Shown: positions 9,170-18,677, counted from the stretch's first letter. The stretch: DNA of 64,000 nt from Rhizobium viscosum (GCF_014873945.1 NZ_JADBEC010000002.1:1736001-1800000); one strand, 5' to 3'. A program made the numbers and translations. Notes: generated by a model from the sequence alone, not told the origin.

Positions 9170-10147
9170 TTACCCCGCTACATTGTAAATCTCGGCAAGG
9201 TCGCGTAGATCCCAGTTCCCGCCAGACAACACTGCACACACTTTTTCGTCGCGCTTGACGTCTATGCTGCCCGCCAACAGTGCTCCGACGCCAATCGAGG
9301 CGGCTGGTTCAGCGATCAGTTTCGCATCCTTGGCAAGAGCACGCATCCCGGCGATGATGTGCTCGTCTTCAACGAGAACGATCTCGTCCACATATTTTTC
9401 GATAATTGGATACGGGTTTTGACCCGGAACGCTTATCCTCAAGCCATCCGCAATGGTGTTCTTCAAGGGAAGCGATGTGCGCTCCTTGTTTATCCGGCTG
9501 TGAAAATATTTCGGAGTCAGAGCAGGCTCTGCCCCTATGACGCGAACCGATGGTTTCGTTTCTTTTATCGCAGTGGCGATCCCCGAGATCAGGCCTCCGC
9601 CGCCCACGGGAACAATGACCGTATCTACGTCGCCCAGGTCCTCGAGTATTTCACACCCGATCGTTCCCTGACCGGCCATCACGATGGGGTCCTCAAAAGC
9701 GTGAACAGTCGCGTATTTGTTTTCTTCAGCGATTTCATACACCCTTTTCCATCTGGCGGCGGTGTCGCCATCGAAAAGAATGACTTCTGCCCCGAGGGCT
9801 TTTGTGTTCTCGATCTTGATTTTGGGCGTGGTCACCGGAACGACCAATATCGCTTTTACGCCCAGCATCCTGGCGGCATAAGCAAGCCCTTGGGCATGAT
9901 TGCCCGACGACGTCGCAATAATGCCGTTTGCGATCTCTTCTCTCGAGAGCGAGAGAGCCTTGTTCAGGGCGCCGCGGATTTTGAAAGCGCCAGTAATCTG
10001 CAACGTTTCGGGTTTGAGATATAGCTGACAACCAGCGGCATTCTCAATTTTGTCCGCGCGCAAGAGCGGCGTGTGTCTGACGTGCGGTTTCAGCCGTTCG
10101 TGAGCTTCACGGATGTCCTGAATCGTGGGGTAATTGCGCATGGTCAT
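9170..10147 (-). CDS. PLP-dependent threonine/serine dehydratase-like protein (EutB-like)
   Basis: This fold-type II PLP enzyme of about 325 residues is similar to catabolic threonine dehydratases and to EutB of the hydroxyectoine pathway. The PLP lysine lies in ITGAFKIRGALNKA, the cofactor-phosphate loop is GGGGLISGIA, and SSGNHAQG is the substrate loop. It would deaminate a hydroxy-amino acid to a 2-oxo acid. It pairs with an ornithine-cyclodeaminase-family gene directly upstream, the arrangement seen for eutB-eutC. The start is ATG at 10147 overlapping the upstream stop (TGATG); a GTG three bases earlier is an alternative. Typical eutDE genes are not adjacent, so the real substrate may differ. 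Confidence 0.82.
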   Translation of the reverse strand: MTMRNYPTIQDIREAHERLKPHVRHTPLLRADKIENAAGCQLYLKPETLQITGAFKIRGALNKALSLSREEIANGIIATSSGNHAQGLAYAARMLGVKAILVVPVTTPKIKIENTKALGAEVILFDGDTAARWKRVYEIAEENKYATVHAFEDPIVMAGQGTIGCEILEDLGDVDTVIVPVGGGGLISGIATAIKETKPSVRVIGAEPALTPKYFHSRINKERTSLPLKNTIADGLRISVPGQNPYPIIEKYVDEIVLVEDEHIIAGMRALAKDAKLIAEPAASIGVGALLAGSIDVKRDEKVCAVLSGGNWDLRDLAEIYNVAG

Positions 10148-11139
10148 CACTCAAAAAACTGAAAGAACGTGCCGACGTTATTGGCTATGGCGTTCTGATG
10201 GACTTTGCTGGCTGTCGTATTGTCGTGTATGGCCATCCCAGTGGAATCGAAGATCGTGATTTCCTCATCACTTTCTCGTCCTGGCTTCTTTCCCAACAAT
10301 ACCTCGCCGATCTCGCCATAAATGTCGTCTTTGGCGATGATGTTTTTATTCAACGGGTGCCAGGTCTCGCCCTTTTCTGTGCATTGCGCGATTGAGTCCA
10401 CGACTACCTTCGCGTTCCTGAAGAGCTCCGGATCCAGCTCCTGTTTGCCGCGTTGGTCGGTGCCGATTGCAACGATGTGCGTGCCGGGTTTCACCCAATC
10501 TGCTTCCACAAGCGACCCCTTCCCGCGGGTCGTCGTAATCAGGATATCGGCCTGCTCAACGGCTTCTTTTTTTGAGTTTGCCATGATTACGGGAATGCCA
10601 AATTCGCTTTCGATATCCGTCTTGTATTTGGAAAGCGTGTCCGCGCGACTGTCCCATGCGTGGATCACTTCGATCTTCATGATCTCGTTGATCGCCCGGA
10701 TTTGCATTCGTGCCTGATTTCCTGTCCCGATCGATGCGATCGTCCTGGCGTTCTTCCTCGCCAGGGCTTTGACGGAGACGGCTCCGGACGCCCCCGTTCT
10801 GAGACCAAGGATCAAGCTTCCATCCATAACGCAAATCAACGCACCGCTCCTGGCATCAAACAGGAAAATGGTCGCCATGCCATTGGGCACGCCGTGTGCT
10901 GTCGGGTTATCAATGAACCCTCCGGAAGAGGCTTTCATGGAGATCACTTCAATGGCTTTGTAATAACCAAGCTTGAAGTCAATTTCCCCACGAGGCGGTG
11001 GGAGATCTATTCCGATATAGTCGGGTTGCTCCACCTGATCACTGTTAAAGGCTTTGTAAGCCTCTTCCACCGCGCCGATGACTTCCGTCATGCCGATTAG
11101 CCGTTTTACTTCATCCTTCTTAAGCAGCAGCGTTTTCAT
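10147..11139 (-). CDS. Ornithine cyclodeaminase/mu-crystallin family protein (EutC-like)
   Basis: This 330-residue protein has the family pattern: N-terminal substrate residues with SMKASSGG, then a Rossmann NAD-binding segment SIGTGNQARMQIRA, then GTHIVAIGTD and FDSTGMAIHD. Members catalyse NAD-dependent cyclodeamination, imine reduction or hydroxy-amino-acid turnover; the EutC subgroup is genetically linked to EutB dehydratases. The start at 11139 (MKTLLLKKDEV) is preceded by GAGAGGTC at good spacing; the longer upstream frame has no family match. It is the first gene of a two-gene leftward unit. Confidence 0.82.
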   Translation of the reverse strand: MKTLLLKKDEVKRLIGMTEVIGAVEEAYKAFNSDQVEQPDYIGIDLPPPRGEIDFKLGYYKAIEVISMKASSGGFIDNPTAHGVPNGMATIFLFDARSGALICVMDGSLILGLRTGASGAVSVKALARKNARTIASIGTGNQARMQIRAINEIMKIEVIHAWDSRADTLSKYKTDIESEFGIPVIMANSKKEAVEQADILITTTRGKGSLVEADWVKPGTHIVAIGTDQRGKQELDPELFRNAKVVVDSIAQCTEKGETWHPLNKNIIAKDDIYGEIGEVLLGKKPGRESDEEITIFDSTGMAIHDNTTASKVHQNAIANNVGTFFQFFE

Positions 11140-11375
11140 GCATGACCTCTCGATTTTTGGCTTCATGGGATGCACCGGCACGGCACACCCTGAACCACAA
11201 TCACCATAGTGGGAGATCGGCGAGCCTAGTGATCGCATTCGCTGCGACCTGAAGCAGATTGTTTTGTATCGCATGGGAGCGTTGGCAGAGAGTTGCGGCG
11301 GGCGTCTGTCCGAGCTCCGGCGAGAAAAATCGGAGGAGCTGCTTGCTCAGATTGGTCCGCATGCGGGGACCTCAT
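11140..11375. other. Short non-coding gap upstream of the eutC-like gene
   Basis: This stretch lies between the end of the second DAO gene and the start of the eutC-like gene, both leftward. It should hold the promoter of the eutCB-like pair. No clear motif was recognised. Confidence 0.35.
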
Positions 11376-12701
11376 CTAAAAGTCAGCGACTTTACCCCAG
11401 GCAGATTTTCGGAAGCGATCCGGATGGTAGGGGCGGGGATCGACGATCGGCTCGTTACCGCTCACGATGTCTGCGATCAAGTGGCCGGCGCCCGGACCGA
11501 TACCGAAGCCGTGCCCGCTGAAGCCGGCGGCGAGGATGAAACCCGGTACGGCGGCGATTTCGCCGATCCCCGGGACCCCGTCCGGCGTGCTGTCGATATA
11601 GCCCGCCCATGCGGCAGCGATGCTGGTGTTCTGCAGGGGAGGCAGGAGGTCGAGTGCGCGCAAATGGGTGAGGCGAATGGTGGCTTTATCGACCGCGGGA
11701 TCAAGGATGCGCATGCGCTCCATCGGCGTGGGGGCGTCCAGTCGCCAGCGGGCCAAGGTCTCATGGCCGGAGCGGAAGCCCTCAAGCCCGCCTGGGGCTA
11801 GGCTGCGCCAGCGTTTGACGAACATCGGCAGAAATTGCGGCGAGAACCTGAGTTGTTGCGGCGTCGGGTCGACGCGGCCGCGGCCGCTGATGGCGAGTGT
11901 ATAGCCGCCGTCGGCGCGGCGCGTCACCGAAACGGCGGCCGTATGCAGCGCATCCGGAAGGCCGATGGCGCCCGGCGAGACGGCAAGGATCGACGAGCGG
12001 ATAGCGACCTGCGGAAAGCGGATGCCGAGCTGGCGGCAGAAGGAGGAGGCCCAGGCACCGCCGGCAAGGATCGCCGTCGTCGTGCGGATCGTCCCATGCT
12101 CGGTGACGACACTGGAAAGGCGACCGCCTTCTGTCTCTATGCCGCGGGCGGCGCAAGACTGGTGCACGGTGCCGCCAAGCTTGAGGATCGCACGCGCGAC
12201 CGCGGGTGCTGCACTCGCCGGATCTGCGGTGCCATCAGTCGGCGAAAAGACGCCTCCCTTCCATGGCTTGCCGGTTGCGCGGCCGCGCTCGGTCGCCTGG
12301 GCGCTGTCGAGCATATGGGTGGTGACGCCGACGGTCCGGGCGAAATCGCGCCAGCGTGCCCAGCCGGCCAGTTCCTCTTCGCTATTGCCGAGGTAGAGCA
12401 GCCCGCAGCGGCGGAAACCGGTGTCCTCGCCGCTCTCGGCGGCGAAACGGTCCCAAAGATCGAGGCTCTTTGTCGCAATCGGCAATTCGCGGGCGTCCCG
12501 GTTCTGCTGGCGGCACCAACCCCAATTGCGACTCGACTGTTCGGCGCCGATCCGTCCCTTCTCAACGAGGGCGACTTTCATTCCGCGGCGGGCAAGGTAA
12601 TAGGCCGCAAACACGCCGACAATGCCGCCGCCGATCACCACGGCATCGGCGGCCGCGGGAAGTGCAAGGGATGACTCAACGTATTGCAGGGGTGCTGGCA
12701 T
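11376..12701 (-). CDS. FAD-dependent oxidoreductase (DAO family), paralog of the gene at 4202-5524
   Basis: The protein has 441 residues, beginning MPAPLQYVESSLALP. The FAD motif AVVIGGGIVGVFAAYYLARR lies near residue 21 and the C-terminal block GFSGHGFGIGPGAGHLIAD closes the fold. It shares the block EQSSRNWGWCRQQNRD and the overall layout with the DAO protein at 4202-5524, so they arose by duplication. It probably oxidises an amino acid or amine. The start at 12701 matches the paralog's N-terminus; the longer frame upstream is not supported. It is divergent from an Lrp/AsnC regulator across a 232-base gap, which suggests amino-acid-responsive control. Confidence 0.87.
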   Translation of the reverse strand: MPAPLQYVESSLALPAAADAVVIGGGIVGVFAAYYLARRGMKVALVEKGRIGAEQSSRNWGWCRQQNRDARELPIATKSLDLWDRFAAESGEDTGFRRCGLLYLGNSEEELAGWARWRDFARTVGVTTHMLDSAQATERGRATGKPWKGGVFSPTDGTADPASAAPAVARAILKLGGTVHQSCAARGIETEGGRLSSVVTEHGTIRTTTAILAGGAWASSFCRQLGIRFPQVAIRSSILAVSPGAIGLPDALHTAAVSVTRRADGGYTLAISGRGRVDPTPQQLRFSPQFLPMFVKRWRSLAPGGLEGFRSGHETLARWRLDAPTPMERMRILDPAVDKATIRLTHLRALDLLPPLQNTSIAAAWAGYIDSTPDGVPGIGEIAAVPGFILAAGFSGHGFGIGPGAGHLIADIVSGNEPIVDPRPYHPDRFRKSAWGKVADF

Positions 12702-12933
12702 GAGGCGGTCTCCGGTTACTGATAATCTAGCGGGCTTTGCGGATACGGCGCTGCTGGAGTTCGACCGGCCTGCAGCAGAACATGCCGTCATGCCGGAAAT
12801 GCGCAGACAGTTGTGCTTCGCGGGCACGCTCAAAACCAAATAGACAGACAAGGGCAATGTGTTACGGTTAATCAAGGGAAGGCGGCAGCATAATCTGCCG
12901 CCTTCTGACGGCCGCAACCCGAAAAGGTGCTTC

Positions 12934-13410
12934 GTGAAACTCGATCGAATCGACGTCAAGATCCTCCACGAATTGCAGAAGAACGGTCGTATCACCAATG
13001 TGGAATTGGCCGATCTCGTGGCGCTCTCTCCGAGCCCGTGCCTGATGCGCGTGAAAAAGCTGCAGGCAGAGGGCTATATCGAAGGCTACTCGGCTCAGAT
13101 CAATGTCGGCAAGCTTGGCCAGACCTTGACGGTCTTTACCGAGATCACCCTGAAAAACCACCGGCAGATCGATTTCGCCCGCTTCCTGGCAGCGATCGAC
13201 AAGGTCGAGCAGGTCATCGAATGCCATCTCGTTTCCGGCGGCTACGATTACCTCGTCAAATTCGTGACGTCAGGGATCGGCGAATACCAGACGATCATGG
13301 AGCGGCTCACGGATATGGATGTCGGGATCGATAAATATTTCAGCTTCGTCGTGCTGAAGTCGCCGATCGTCAGGGCGCATATGCCGCTGACGAGCCTGTT
13401 TCCGCTGTAG
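12934..13410 (+). CDS. Lrp/AsnC-family transcriptional regulator
   Basis: This 158-residue protein has the expected two parts. An N-terminal winged HTH (LDRIDVKILHELQKNGRITN, then LADLVALSPSPCLMRVKKL) is followed by a RAM effector domain (VIECHLVSGGYDYLVKF). The family binds DNA as an octamer-like assembly and responds to an amino acid. A GTG start at 12934 is chosen because the HTH begins right after it and AAAAGG lies 6-7 bases upstream; the upstream ATG frame adds 25 unrelated residues. It is divergent from the DAO gene and convergent with the ABC operon, so either may be a target, with the DAO gene most likely. Confidence 0.92.
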   Translation: MKLDRIDVKILHELQKNGRITNVELADLVALSPSPCLMRVKKLQAEGYIEGYSAQINVGKLGQTLTVFTEITLKNHRQIDFARFLAAIDKVEQVIECHLVSGGYDYLVKFVTSGIGEYQTIMERLTDMDVGIDKYFSFVVLKSPIVRAHMPLTSLFPL

Positions 13411-13447
13411 AAACAGGCTGCAGCGCAGCGTTCAGAGGGCCTGTCTG

Positions 13448-15103
13448 CTAACTCCTGCTATAGGCGCGCACCAGTTCCGGATCCTGTGTCAGCCCATCGA
13501 GCCAGGCGGGATCGAGCTTCGGCACCGAGGAGAAGAGCAGCTGGGAGTAGGGATGCTTTGCCGCCTTGATCTTCTCGGGCGTGATTTCCTCGACCTTCTT
13601 GCCGCCATACATCACGACGATTTCGTCGCAGATCGCCTCGACGACGGAGAGGTCGTGGCTGATGAAGATGTAGGAAAGGCCGAGTTCCCGCTGCAACTCC
13701 TTGAGGAGATCGATCACCGCGGCTGCGACCACCGTATCGAGCGCCGAGGTGATCTCGTCGCAGAGGATGAGCTTCGGATCGGCGGCAAGTGCGCGGGCGA
13801 AATTCACGCGCTGCTTCTGCCCGCCGGAAAGCTCTCCCGGCCGGCGATGGCGCAGGCTGCGCGGCAGGCGGACCATGTCCATCAATTCGTCGATGCGGGC
13901 GCTGCGCGCCTTGGCCGGCATGCCGTGGTAGAAGACGAGCGGCCGGTCGAGGATATCCTCGACCGATTTTGCCGGATTGAGCGCCGTATCGGCATATTGG
14001 AAGACGATCTGCATCTCGCGTAGCTGGTCGCGCGAGCGCTCGCGGGCGCTGTGGCCGAGCTCCTTGCCGTCGAAGACGATCTTGCCGAAGGCGGCCGGCA
14101 GGATGCCGGCGATGGTGCGGGCAAGAGTCGACTTGCCGCAGCCGGATTCACCGATAATGCCGAGGTTGCGCCCCTTCTCAACCTTTAGGCTGACATTCTG
14201 GACGGCGCGCACCAGAGGGAGGCCATCGGCCTGGCGCTGGCCGTAACCGGCAACGACGTCCTGGATGGCCAGCAGCGGCGCCGGCACGGCCTCTATATCG
14301 GCCTCCGCATTGCGCGCCTTCGGCTCGAAGGCGGCCAAGAGCTCGCGCGTATAGGGATGTTTCGCCGCGGTCAGGATTTCTTCGGTCGTCCCCGTCTCCT
14401 GGACCTCGCCGCCCTTCAGCACGACGATCCGGTCGGCGATCTGGGCGACGACTGCAAGGTCATGCGAGACGTAGACGCCTGATATGCCGCCCGTCTTCAT
14501 CGCCGACTTGAAGGCGCGCAGCACTTCGATCTGGGTCGTCACGTCGAGCGCCGTCGTCGGCTCGTCGAAGATCATCAGCTTCGGGTCGCCGATCAGCGCC
14601 ATCGCCGCCGACAGGCGCTGCAGCTGGCCGCCGGAGACCTGGTGGGGGTAGCGGCTGCCGATGATCTCGGGCTCGGGCAGCGAAAGCGCCCGGAAAAGCT
14701 CGACCGCGCGGCTTCTTGCCTCCTCGGCGGACATCAGCCCGTGGATGCGGGTGACTTCGATCACCTGATCCATGATCGATATGGCGGGATTGAAGGCGGC
14801 GGCGGCCGATTGCGGCACATAGGCCACTTCAGTGCCACGCAGCCTGGCGCGCTGCTTTTCGCGGAGCTTGACCATGTCCTTGCCGGCAAGGGAGACGCTG
14901 CCGCCCGAAATGCGACAGCCCGGCCGCGAATGTCCCATCAGGGTGAGCGCGATCGTCGTCTTGCCCGAGCCGCTTTCGCCAATCAGCGCAACGATCTCGC
15001 CTTCTGATATGTCGAGGCTGACGCCCCGGATGATTTCGACGCGCCGGCCGGAATCGGTGGTGGCTTCGACCCTGAGGTCGCGGATTTCGACGAGATTGGT
15101 CAT
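13448..15103 (-). CDS. Dual ATPase subunit of a peptide/opine-type ABC importer
   Basis: This protein of about 551 residues fuses two ABC ATPase domains. Walker A motifs are GESGSGKTT near residue 40 and GESGCGKST in the second half; signature motifs are SGGQLQRL and SGGQKQRV; Walker B segments are LMIFDEP and LILCDEI. It corresponds to DppD plus DppF in one chain. It energises import through the two permeases encoded directly upstream. ATG at 15103 overlaps the upstream stop (TGATG); a GTG just before is possible. It is the last gene of the SBP-permease-permease-ATPase operon. Confidence 0.93.
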   Translation of the reverse strand: MTNLVEIRDLRVEATTDSGRRVEIIRGVSLDISEGEIVALIGESGSGKTTIALTLMGHSRPGCRISGGSVSLAGKDMVKLREKQRARLRGTEVAYVPQSAAAAFNPAISIMDQVIEVTRIHGLMSAEEARSRAVELFRALSLPEPEIIGSRYPHQVSGGQLQRLSAAMALIGDPKLMIFDEPTTALDVTTQIEVLRAFKSAMKTGGISGVYVSHDLAVVAQIADRIVVLKGGEVQETGTTEEILTAAKHPYTRELLAAFEPKARNAEADIEAVPAPLLAIQDVVAGYGQRQADGLPLVRAVQNVSLKVEKGRNLGIIGESGCGKSTLARTIAGILPAAFGKIVFDGKELGHSARERSRDQLREMQIVFQYADTALNPAKSVEDILDRPLVFYHGMPAKARSARIDELMDMVRLPRSLRHRRPGELSGGQKQRVNFARALAADPKLILCDEITSALDTVVAAAVIDLLKELQRELGLSYIFISHDLSVVEAICDEIVVMYGGKKVEEITPEKIKAAKHPYSQLLFSSVPKLDPAWLDGLTQDPELVRAYSRS

Positions 15104-15957
15104 CACTCGCTCCGATCGCGGATTTTCTGCGGCAGGTTGTCGATCAACAGGTTCACGCTGATCGTGAGGCTGGCGATCGCAAGCGATGGGAACATGACGG
15201 CGGGAGCCCCGAAAGGCAGGCCGCCGATGTTTTCACGCACGAGCGCGCCCCAGTCCGCATAGGGTGGCTGCACGCCGAGCCCGAGGAAGGAAAGGCCGGA
15301 GAGCAGGAGAACGATGAAGACGAAGCGGAGTCCGAGATCGGCAAGCACGGGACCGACGATATTCGGCAGGATTTCCGAGCGGATCAGATAAAGGGTGCTT
15401 TCGCCGCGGATGCGGGCGACGGTGATGAAGTCCATGGAATTGACGTTGACGGCGAGCGCCCGCGCGAAACGGTAGGAGCCGGGAATATAAATCACCGAAA
15501 GCGTCAGGATCAGCACCGGGATCGACGACCCGACGGCTGCGACCACGACTAGGCCGAAGAGCTTGCTCGGGATGGAATTCAAGGCATCGAGAAAGCGGGA
15601 GAGCAGCGTATCGAGCCAGCCTCCGGCAACGGCCGCGATCATGCCGAGCACGACGCCGCTGAAGCAGGCGATCGTCACGGCCGCAAGCGAGATGCCGACC
15701 GTATAACGCGCGCCCATGAGGATACGCGAGAAGACATCGCGGCCGAGATAGTCCGATCCCATCCAGAACTGCTGGGATATCGGACCGAAATAATCGTAAT
15801 CAACGATTTCGCCCACGGGGTAGGGGACGAGCAAATGCGCGAAGATCGCGATAAAGGCCCAGAAGAGGATGACGGCAAGGCCCACGAAGCCGACCAGGTT
15901 GAAGCGGTAGCCGAGCCGGCGCGTCATGGCGGGCCGCTGTTCGATATGGGATGTCAT
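15103..15957 (-). CDS. ABC transporter permease, DppC type
   Basis: This 284-residue inner-membrane protein has an N-terminal hydrophobic segment (LVGFVGLAVILFWAFIAIFA) and several later membrane helices. The DppC hallmark GSDYLGRDVFSRILMGARYT follows the first helix, and the EAA-like cytoplasmic loop contains RIRGES. It forms the channel with the permease encoded upstream. Its start overlaps the upstream gene and its stop overlaps the ATPase gene. Confidence 0.93.
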   Translation of the reverse strand: MTSHIEQRPAMTRRLGYRFNLVGFVGLAVILFWAFIAIFAHLLVPYPVGEIVDYDYFGPISQQFWMGSDYLGRDVFSRILMGARYTVGISLAAVTIACFSGVVLGMIAAVAGGWLDTLLSRFLDALNSIPSKLFGLVVVAAVGSSIPVLILTLSVIYIPGSYRFARALAVNVNSMDFITVARIRGESTLYLIRSEILPNIVGPVLADLGLRFVFIVLLLSGLSFLGLGVQPPYADWGALVRENIGGLPFGAPAVMFPSLAIASLTISVNLLIDNLPQKIRDRSE

Positions 15958-16904
15958 CGCAGCCTCGGATTGGAAAGAATGGCAATGATATCGGCGAGCG
16001 TGATGAGGATGAGGTAGCCGACGCAGAAGATCATAGCGCAGGTCTGAATGAGCGGCAGGTCGCGCGTGGCCACCGCATCCACCATCAGTTTGGCAATGCC
16101 GGGATAGTTGAAGATAGTCTCGACGATGATGACCCCGCCCAGCAGATAGGATAGCGAAAGCGCGATCGCATTGACGATCGGACCAAGGGCGTTCGGCAAT
16201 GCATGTTTCAAAACAATGCGACTGCGGGAGGCGCCTTTCAGCAACGCCATTTCGGCATAGGGCGTGTTCAAGGTTTCAACCACGGCAGCTCGCGTCATCC
16301 GGATCATCTGCGCCGATACACCGAAAGTCAGTGTAATCACCGGCATCGCATAGACCCGCAGCATATCGGTGAAGGTTTTCGCTTCATTCGTAAGGGAAAT
16401 TGCCGGGAGCCACTGCAGATAGACCGCAAAGAACAGGACCGCCGATGTTGCAATCATGAATTCGGGCACGGAGATCACGCCAATCGTAAGCACGGTGACC
16501 GTCCGATCATAGAGCGAGCCACGCATCATGGCGGCCGTGATGCCGAGCGTCAGCGCGATCGGAACCGCGAACAAGGCGGTTATGCCGGCGAGTTTCATAG
16601 AGTTCACGAAACGCCCTCCGATCAAGTCGGCGATTGGCATGTCGTTGGCGTAAGAGGTGCCGAGGTCGCCGGACAGCAGTCCCGTCATCCAGTAGACGAA
16701 ACGCAGGAAGGCCGGCTCGTCGAGATGCATGGCCTTGCGTAGCCCCTCGACCGCCTCCGGTGTCGCGGCCTGCCCGAGCAGGATCGACGCCGTGTCACCG
16801 GGAAGCATCGTCGTTGCGAAAAACACCGCGAAGGAGACGATCAGAAGCGTGACTGCGGAGATGAACAGTCGACTGGCAATAAGAGACAGGACGTGATTCT
16901 TCAT
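15954..16904 (-). CDS. ABC transporter permease, DppB type
   Basis: This 316-residue membrane protein starts with a long hydrophobic helix (LFISAVTLLIVSFAVFFATT) and the DppB hallmark LPGDTASILLG. The EAA loop GASRSRIVLKHALPNALGP contacts the ATPase. It overlaps the second permease gene by four bases (ATGA). It lies 87 bases downstream of the binding-protein gene with a strong hairpin in the gap, so permease expression is probably lower than that of the binding protein. Confidence 0.93.
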   Translation of the reverse strand: MKNHVLSLIASRLFISAVTLLIVSFAVFFATTMLPGDTASILLGQAATPEAVEGLRKAMHLDEPAFLRFVYWMTGLLSGDLGTSYANDMPIADLIGGRFVNSMKLAGITALFAVPIALTLGITAAMMRGSLYDRTVTVLTIGVISVPEFMIATSAVLFFAVYLQWLPAISLTNEAKTFTDMLRVYAMPVITLTFGVSAQMIRMTRAAVVETLNTPYAEMALLKGASRSRIVLKHALPNALGPIVNAIALSLSYLLGGVIIVETIFNYPGIAKLMVDAVATRDLPLIQTCAMIFCVGYLILITLADIIAILSNPRLR

Positions 16905-16960
16905 ATGCAGACCTCCCGTCGGCCGTTGGCTGACAGTATATCACGAAAACAGGCGGACGA

Positions 16961-16981
16961 CCGGGGGCTTGTCGCCCCCGG
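16961..16981 (-). terminator. Perfect 8-bp GC hairpin between binding-protein and permease genes
   Basis: The stem CCGGGGGC pairs with GCCCCCGG around a 5-base loop. It lies 11 bases after the binding-protein stop, and no long T-run follows on the coding strand. It is most likely a partial terminator or an mRNA 3'-end stabiliser that raises binding-protein output relative to the permeases. Confidence 0.6.
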
Positions 16982-16991
16982 CATGTGCCGA

Positions 16992-18602
16992 TCAGCCTTC
17001 CAGCCAGATATATTCCGGGAAGGAGTAGCCCATCATGCCGCCGAGCGGGTTGGTCTCGAGTCCCTTGATCTTGGAGGACACCGCATCGACGTTGGAGAGG
17101 TAAGCCGGAATGATGGTGCCGGCTTCTTCCGACACCATGACCTGCATCTCGTTGTAGATCTCGCGGCGCTTGGCCTGGTCGAGCGAGCCGCGCGCTTCGA
17201 GCAGCATCCGGTCGAATTTTTCCGACTTGTATTGGCTCTCGTTCCATGGCGCATCGGATGCATAGAGGAGCGAGAACAGGATGTCAGGTGTCGGCCGCGG
17301 ATTGATATTGCCGAAATGGATTGGCGCCTTGAGCCAGTAGTTGTCCCAATAGCCGTCGGACGGTACACGCTGCACGTCGAACTTCATGCCGATTTCTGCG
17401 CCGGCGGCCTGGACAATCATGGCCATGTCGATTGCCGAATTCGCTGCATCGGACGCGATCACCGGGATCGACTGACCGAGAAGGCCGGCTTTCTCGAAGA
17501 GGAACTTTGCTTTTTCGGGATCGAACGCTTTCGGTTTCAGGTCTGCATTGTAATAGAAGTTGGACGGTGAGATCGGCTGATCATTTCCGATCTCGGCAAG
17601 CCCGCGCAAGGCCGATTTTTGAATCTGCTCGCGATTGATCAGATACTTCATACCTTCCACGAAGCCCCTCTTGTCGCCGGGCGCTGTGTCCAGGCGGATA
17701 TTCAGGTTCGTGTAATTGCCGGCGGTCGTCTTATTGAGGAAGAATCCTTCCTTGCCATCCACGAGGCGCACGGAGCGTGGATTGATGGCGGCGGCGAGAT
17801 GGATGTCGCCCGAGAGCAATGCATTGACGCGGGCGTTGTCCTCGGCGATCGCGAAGAATTCGAACGAGTCAACGTTCGGATGGTTAGGCTTCCAATAATT
17901 CTTGTTCTTCAGGCCGACCGAGCGAACACCGGGCTCGAAGACCTCGCGGACGAAAGCGCCGGTACCGTTGCCCTTGGAGAAGTCGGTCGTGCCGTCGGCG
18001 ACGATCATGAAATGGTGCATGCCGAGGATCATCGGCAGGTCGGCATTCGCGTTTTCCAGCGTGATCTCGACCGTCAATTTGTCGACGGCCTTGAAACCGG
18101 TCATCTGCTTGGCGATCTTGGCGACCTTTGAGCCGACCGCCGGGTCGAGATGACGCTTCATCGAGAAGACGACGTCGTCGGCCGTAAGCGGCTTGCCGTC
18201 GTGGAAGGTGACGCCGCTGCGCAGCTTGATCGTCCAGACCTTTGCGTCCTTGCTTTCGACCGACTCGGCGAGCTCCATTCGCGGCGTGCCATCGGACTGG
18301 ATATAGGTGAGGCGATTGTAGAATGCGCAGCAGCGCACATAGTCGGTCGAAAGCGAAGCTTTCGCCGGGTCGAGCGTGTCGGCCGTCGAGGACGACCAGC
18401 CGGCCGCCTTGAGGGCGCCGCCGGCAACGGGCGTGGCCGCTACCGCCTGCGAGGCGCGGCCGAGGATGAGGCCGCCCGCAGACATGGCGACGCCGCCGGC
18501 CAGCATCAGTTGAAGAAGTTCGCGACGGGTCGCGCCGCGGCGGATGGCGTTTTCGATCATTGCGTCGTCCGACGCGGTCCAGTTGTTGATTTTATCGCTC
18601 AT
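16992..18602 (-). CDS. ABC transporter substrate-binding protein, family 5 (peptide/opine type)
   Basis: This 536-residue periplasmic binding protein of the DppA/OppA family has hallmark segments TLDPAKASLSTDY, VWTIKLRSGVTFHDGKPL and TADDVVFSMKRHLDP. The N-terminus carries a twin-Arg pair ahead of a hydrophobic stretch (GATRRELLQLMLAGGVAMSA), ending near AVAA, which suggests export, possibly by Tat. It captures the substrate for the permeases and fused ATPase downstream. Peptides are the family default, but the neighbouring catabolic genes make an opine, amide or modified amino acid more likely. Confidence 0.92.
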   Translation of the reverse strand: MSDKINNWTASDDAMIENAIRRGATRRELLQLMLAGGVAMSAGGLILGRASQAVAATPVAGGALKAAGWSSSTADTLDPAKASLSTDYVRCCAFYNRLTYIQSDGTPRMELAESVESKDAKVWTIKLRSGVTFHDGKPLTADDVVFSMKRHLDPAVGSKVAKIAKQMTGFKAVDKLTVEITLENANADLPMILGMHHFMIVADGTTDFSKGNGTGAFVREVFEPGVRSVGLKNKNYWKPNHPNVDSFEFFAIAEDNARVNALLSGDIHLAAAINPRSVRLVDGKEGFFLNKTTAGNYTNLNIRLDTAPGDKRGFVEGMKYLINREQIQKSALRGLAEIGNDQPISPSNFYYNADLKPKAFDPEKAKFLFEKAGLLGQSIPVIASDAANSAIDMAMIVQAAGAEIGMKFDVQRVPSDGYWDNYWLKAPIHFGNINPRPTPDILFSLLYASDAPWNESQYKSEKFDRMLLEARGSLDQAKRREIYNEMQVMVSEEAGTIIPAYLSNVDAVSSKIKGLETNPLGGMMGYSFPEYIWLEG

Positions 18603-18677
18603 GTCATTCCCCTTTTGTCGTCCGGTTGGGGGCTGCCCGTCTTTGCGAGCTTGGCCCGAGGTTGCATTGCTTTGAGA

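Noticed and set aside
12702..12998. N-terminal extension of the second DAO gene
   Set aside because: The extra 99 codons have no family similarity; the paralog and FAD motif place the start at 12701.
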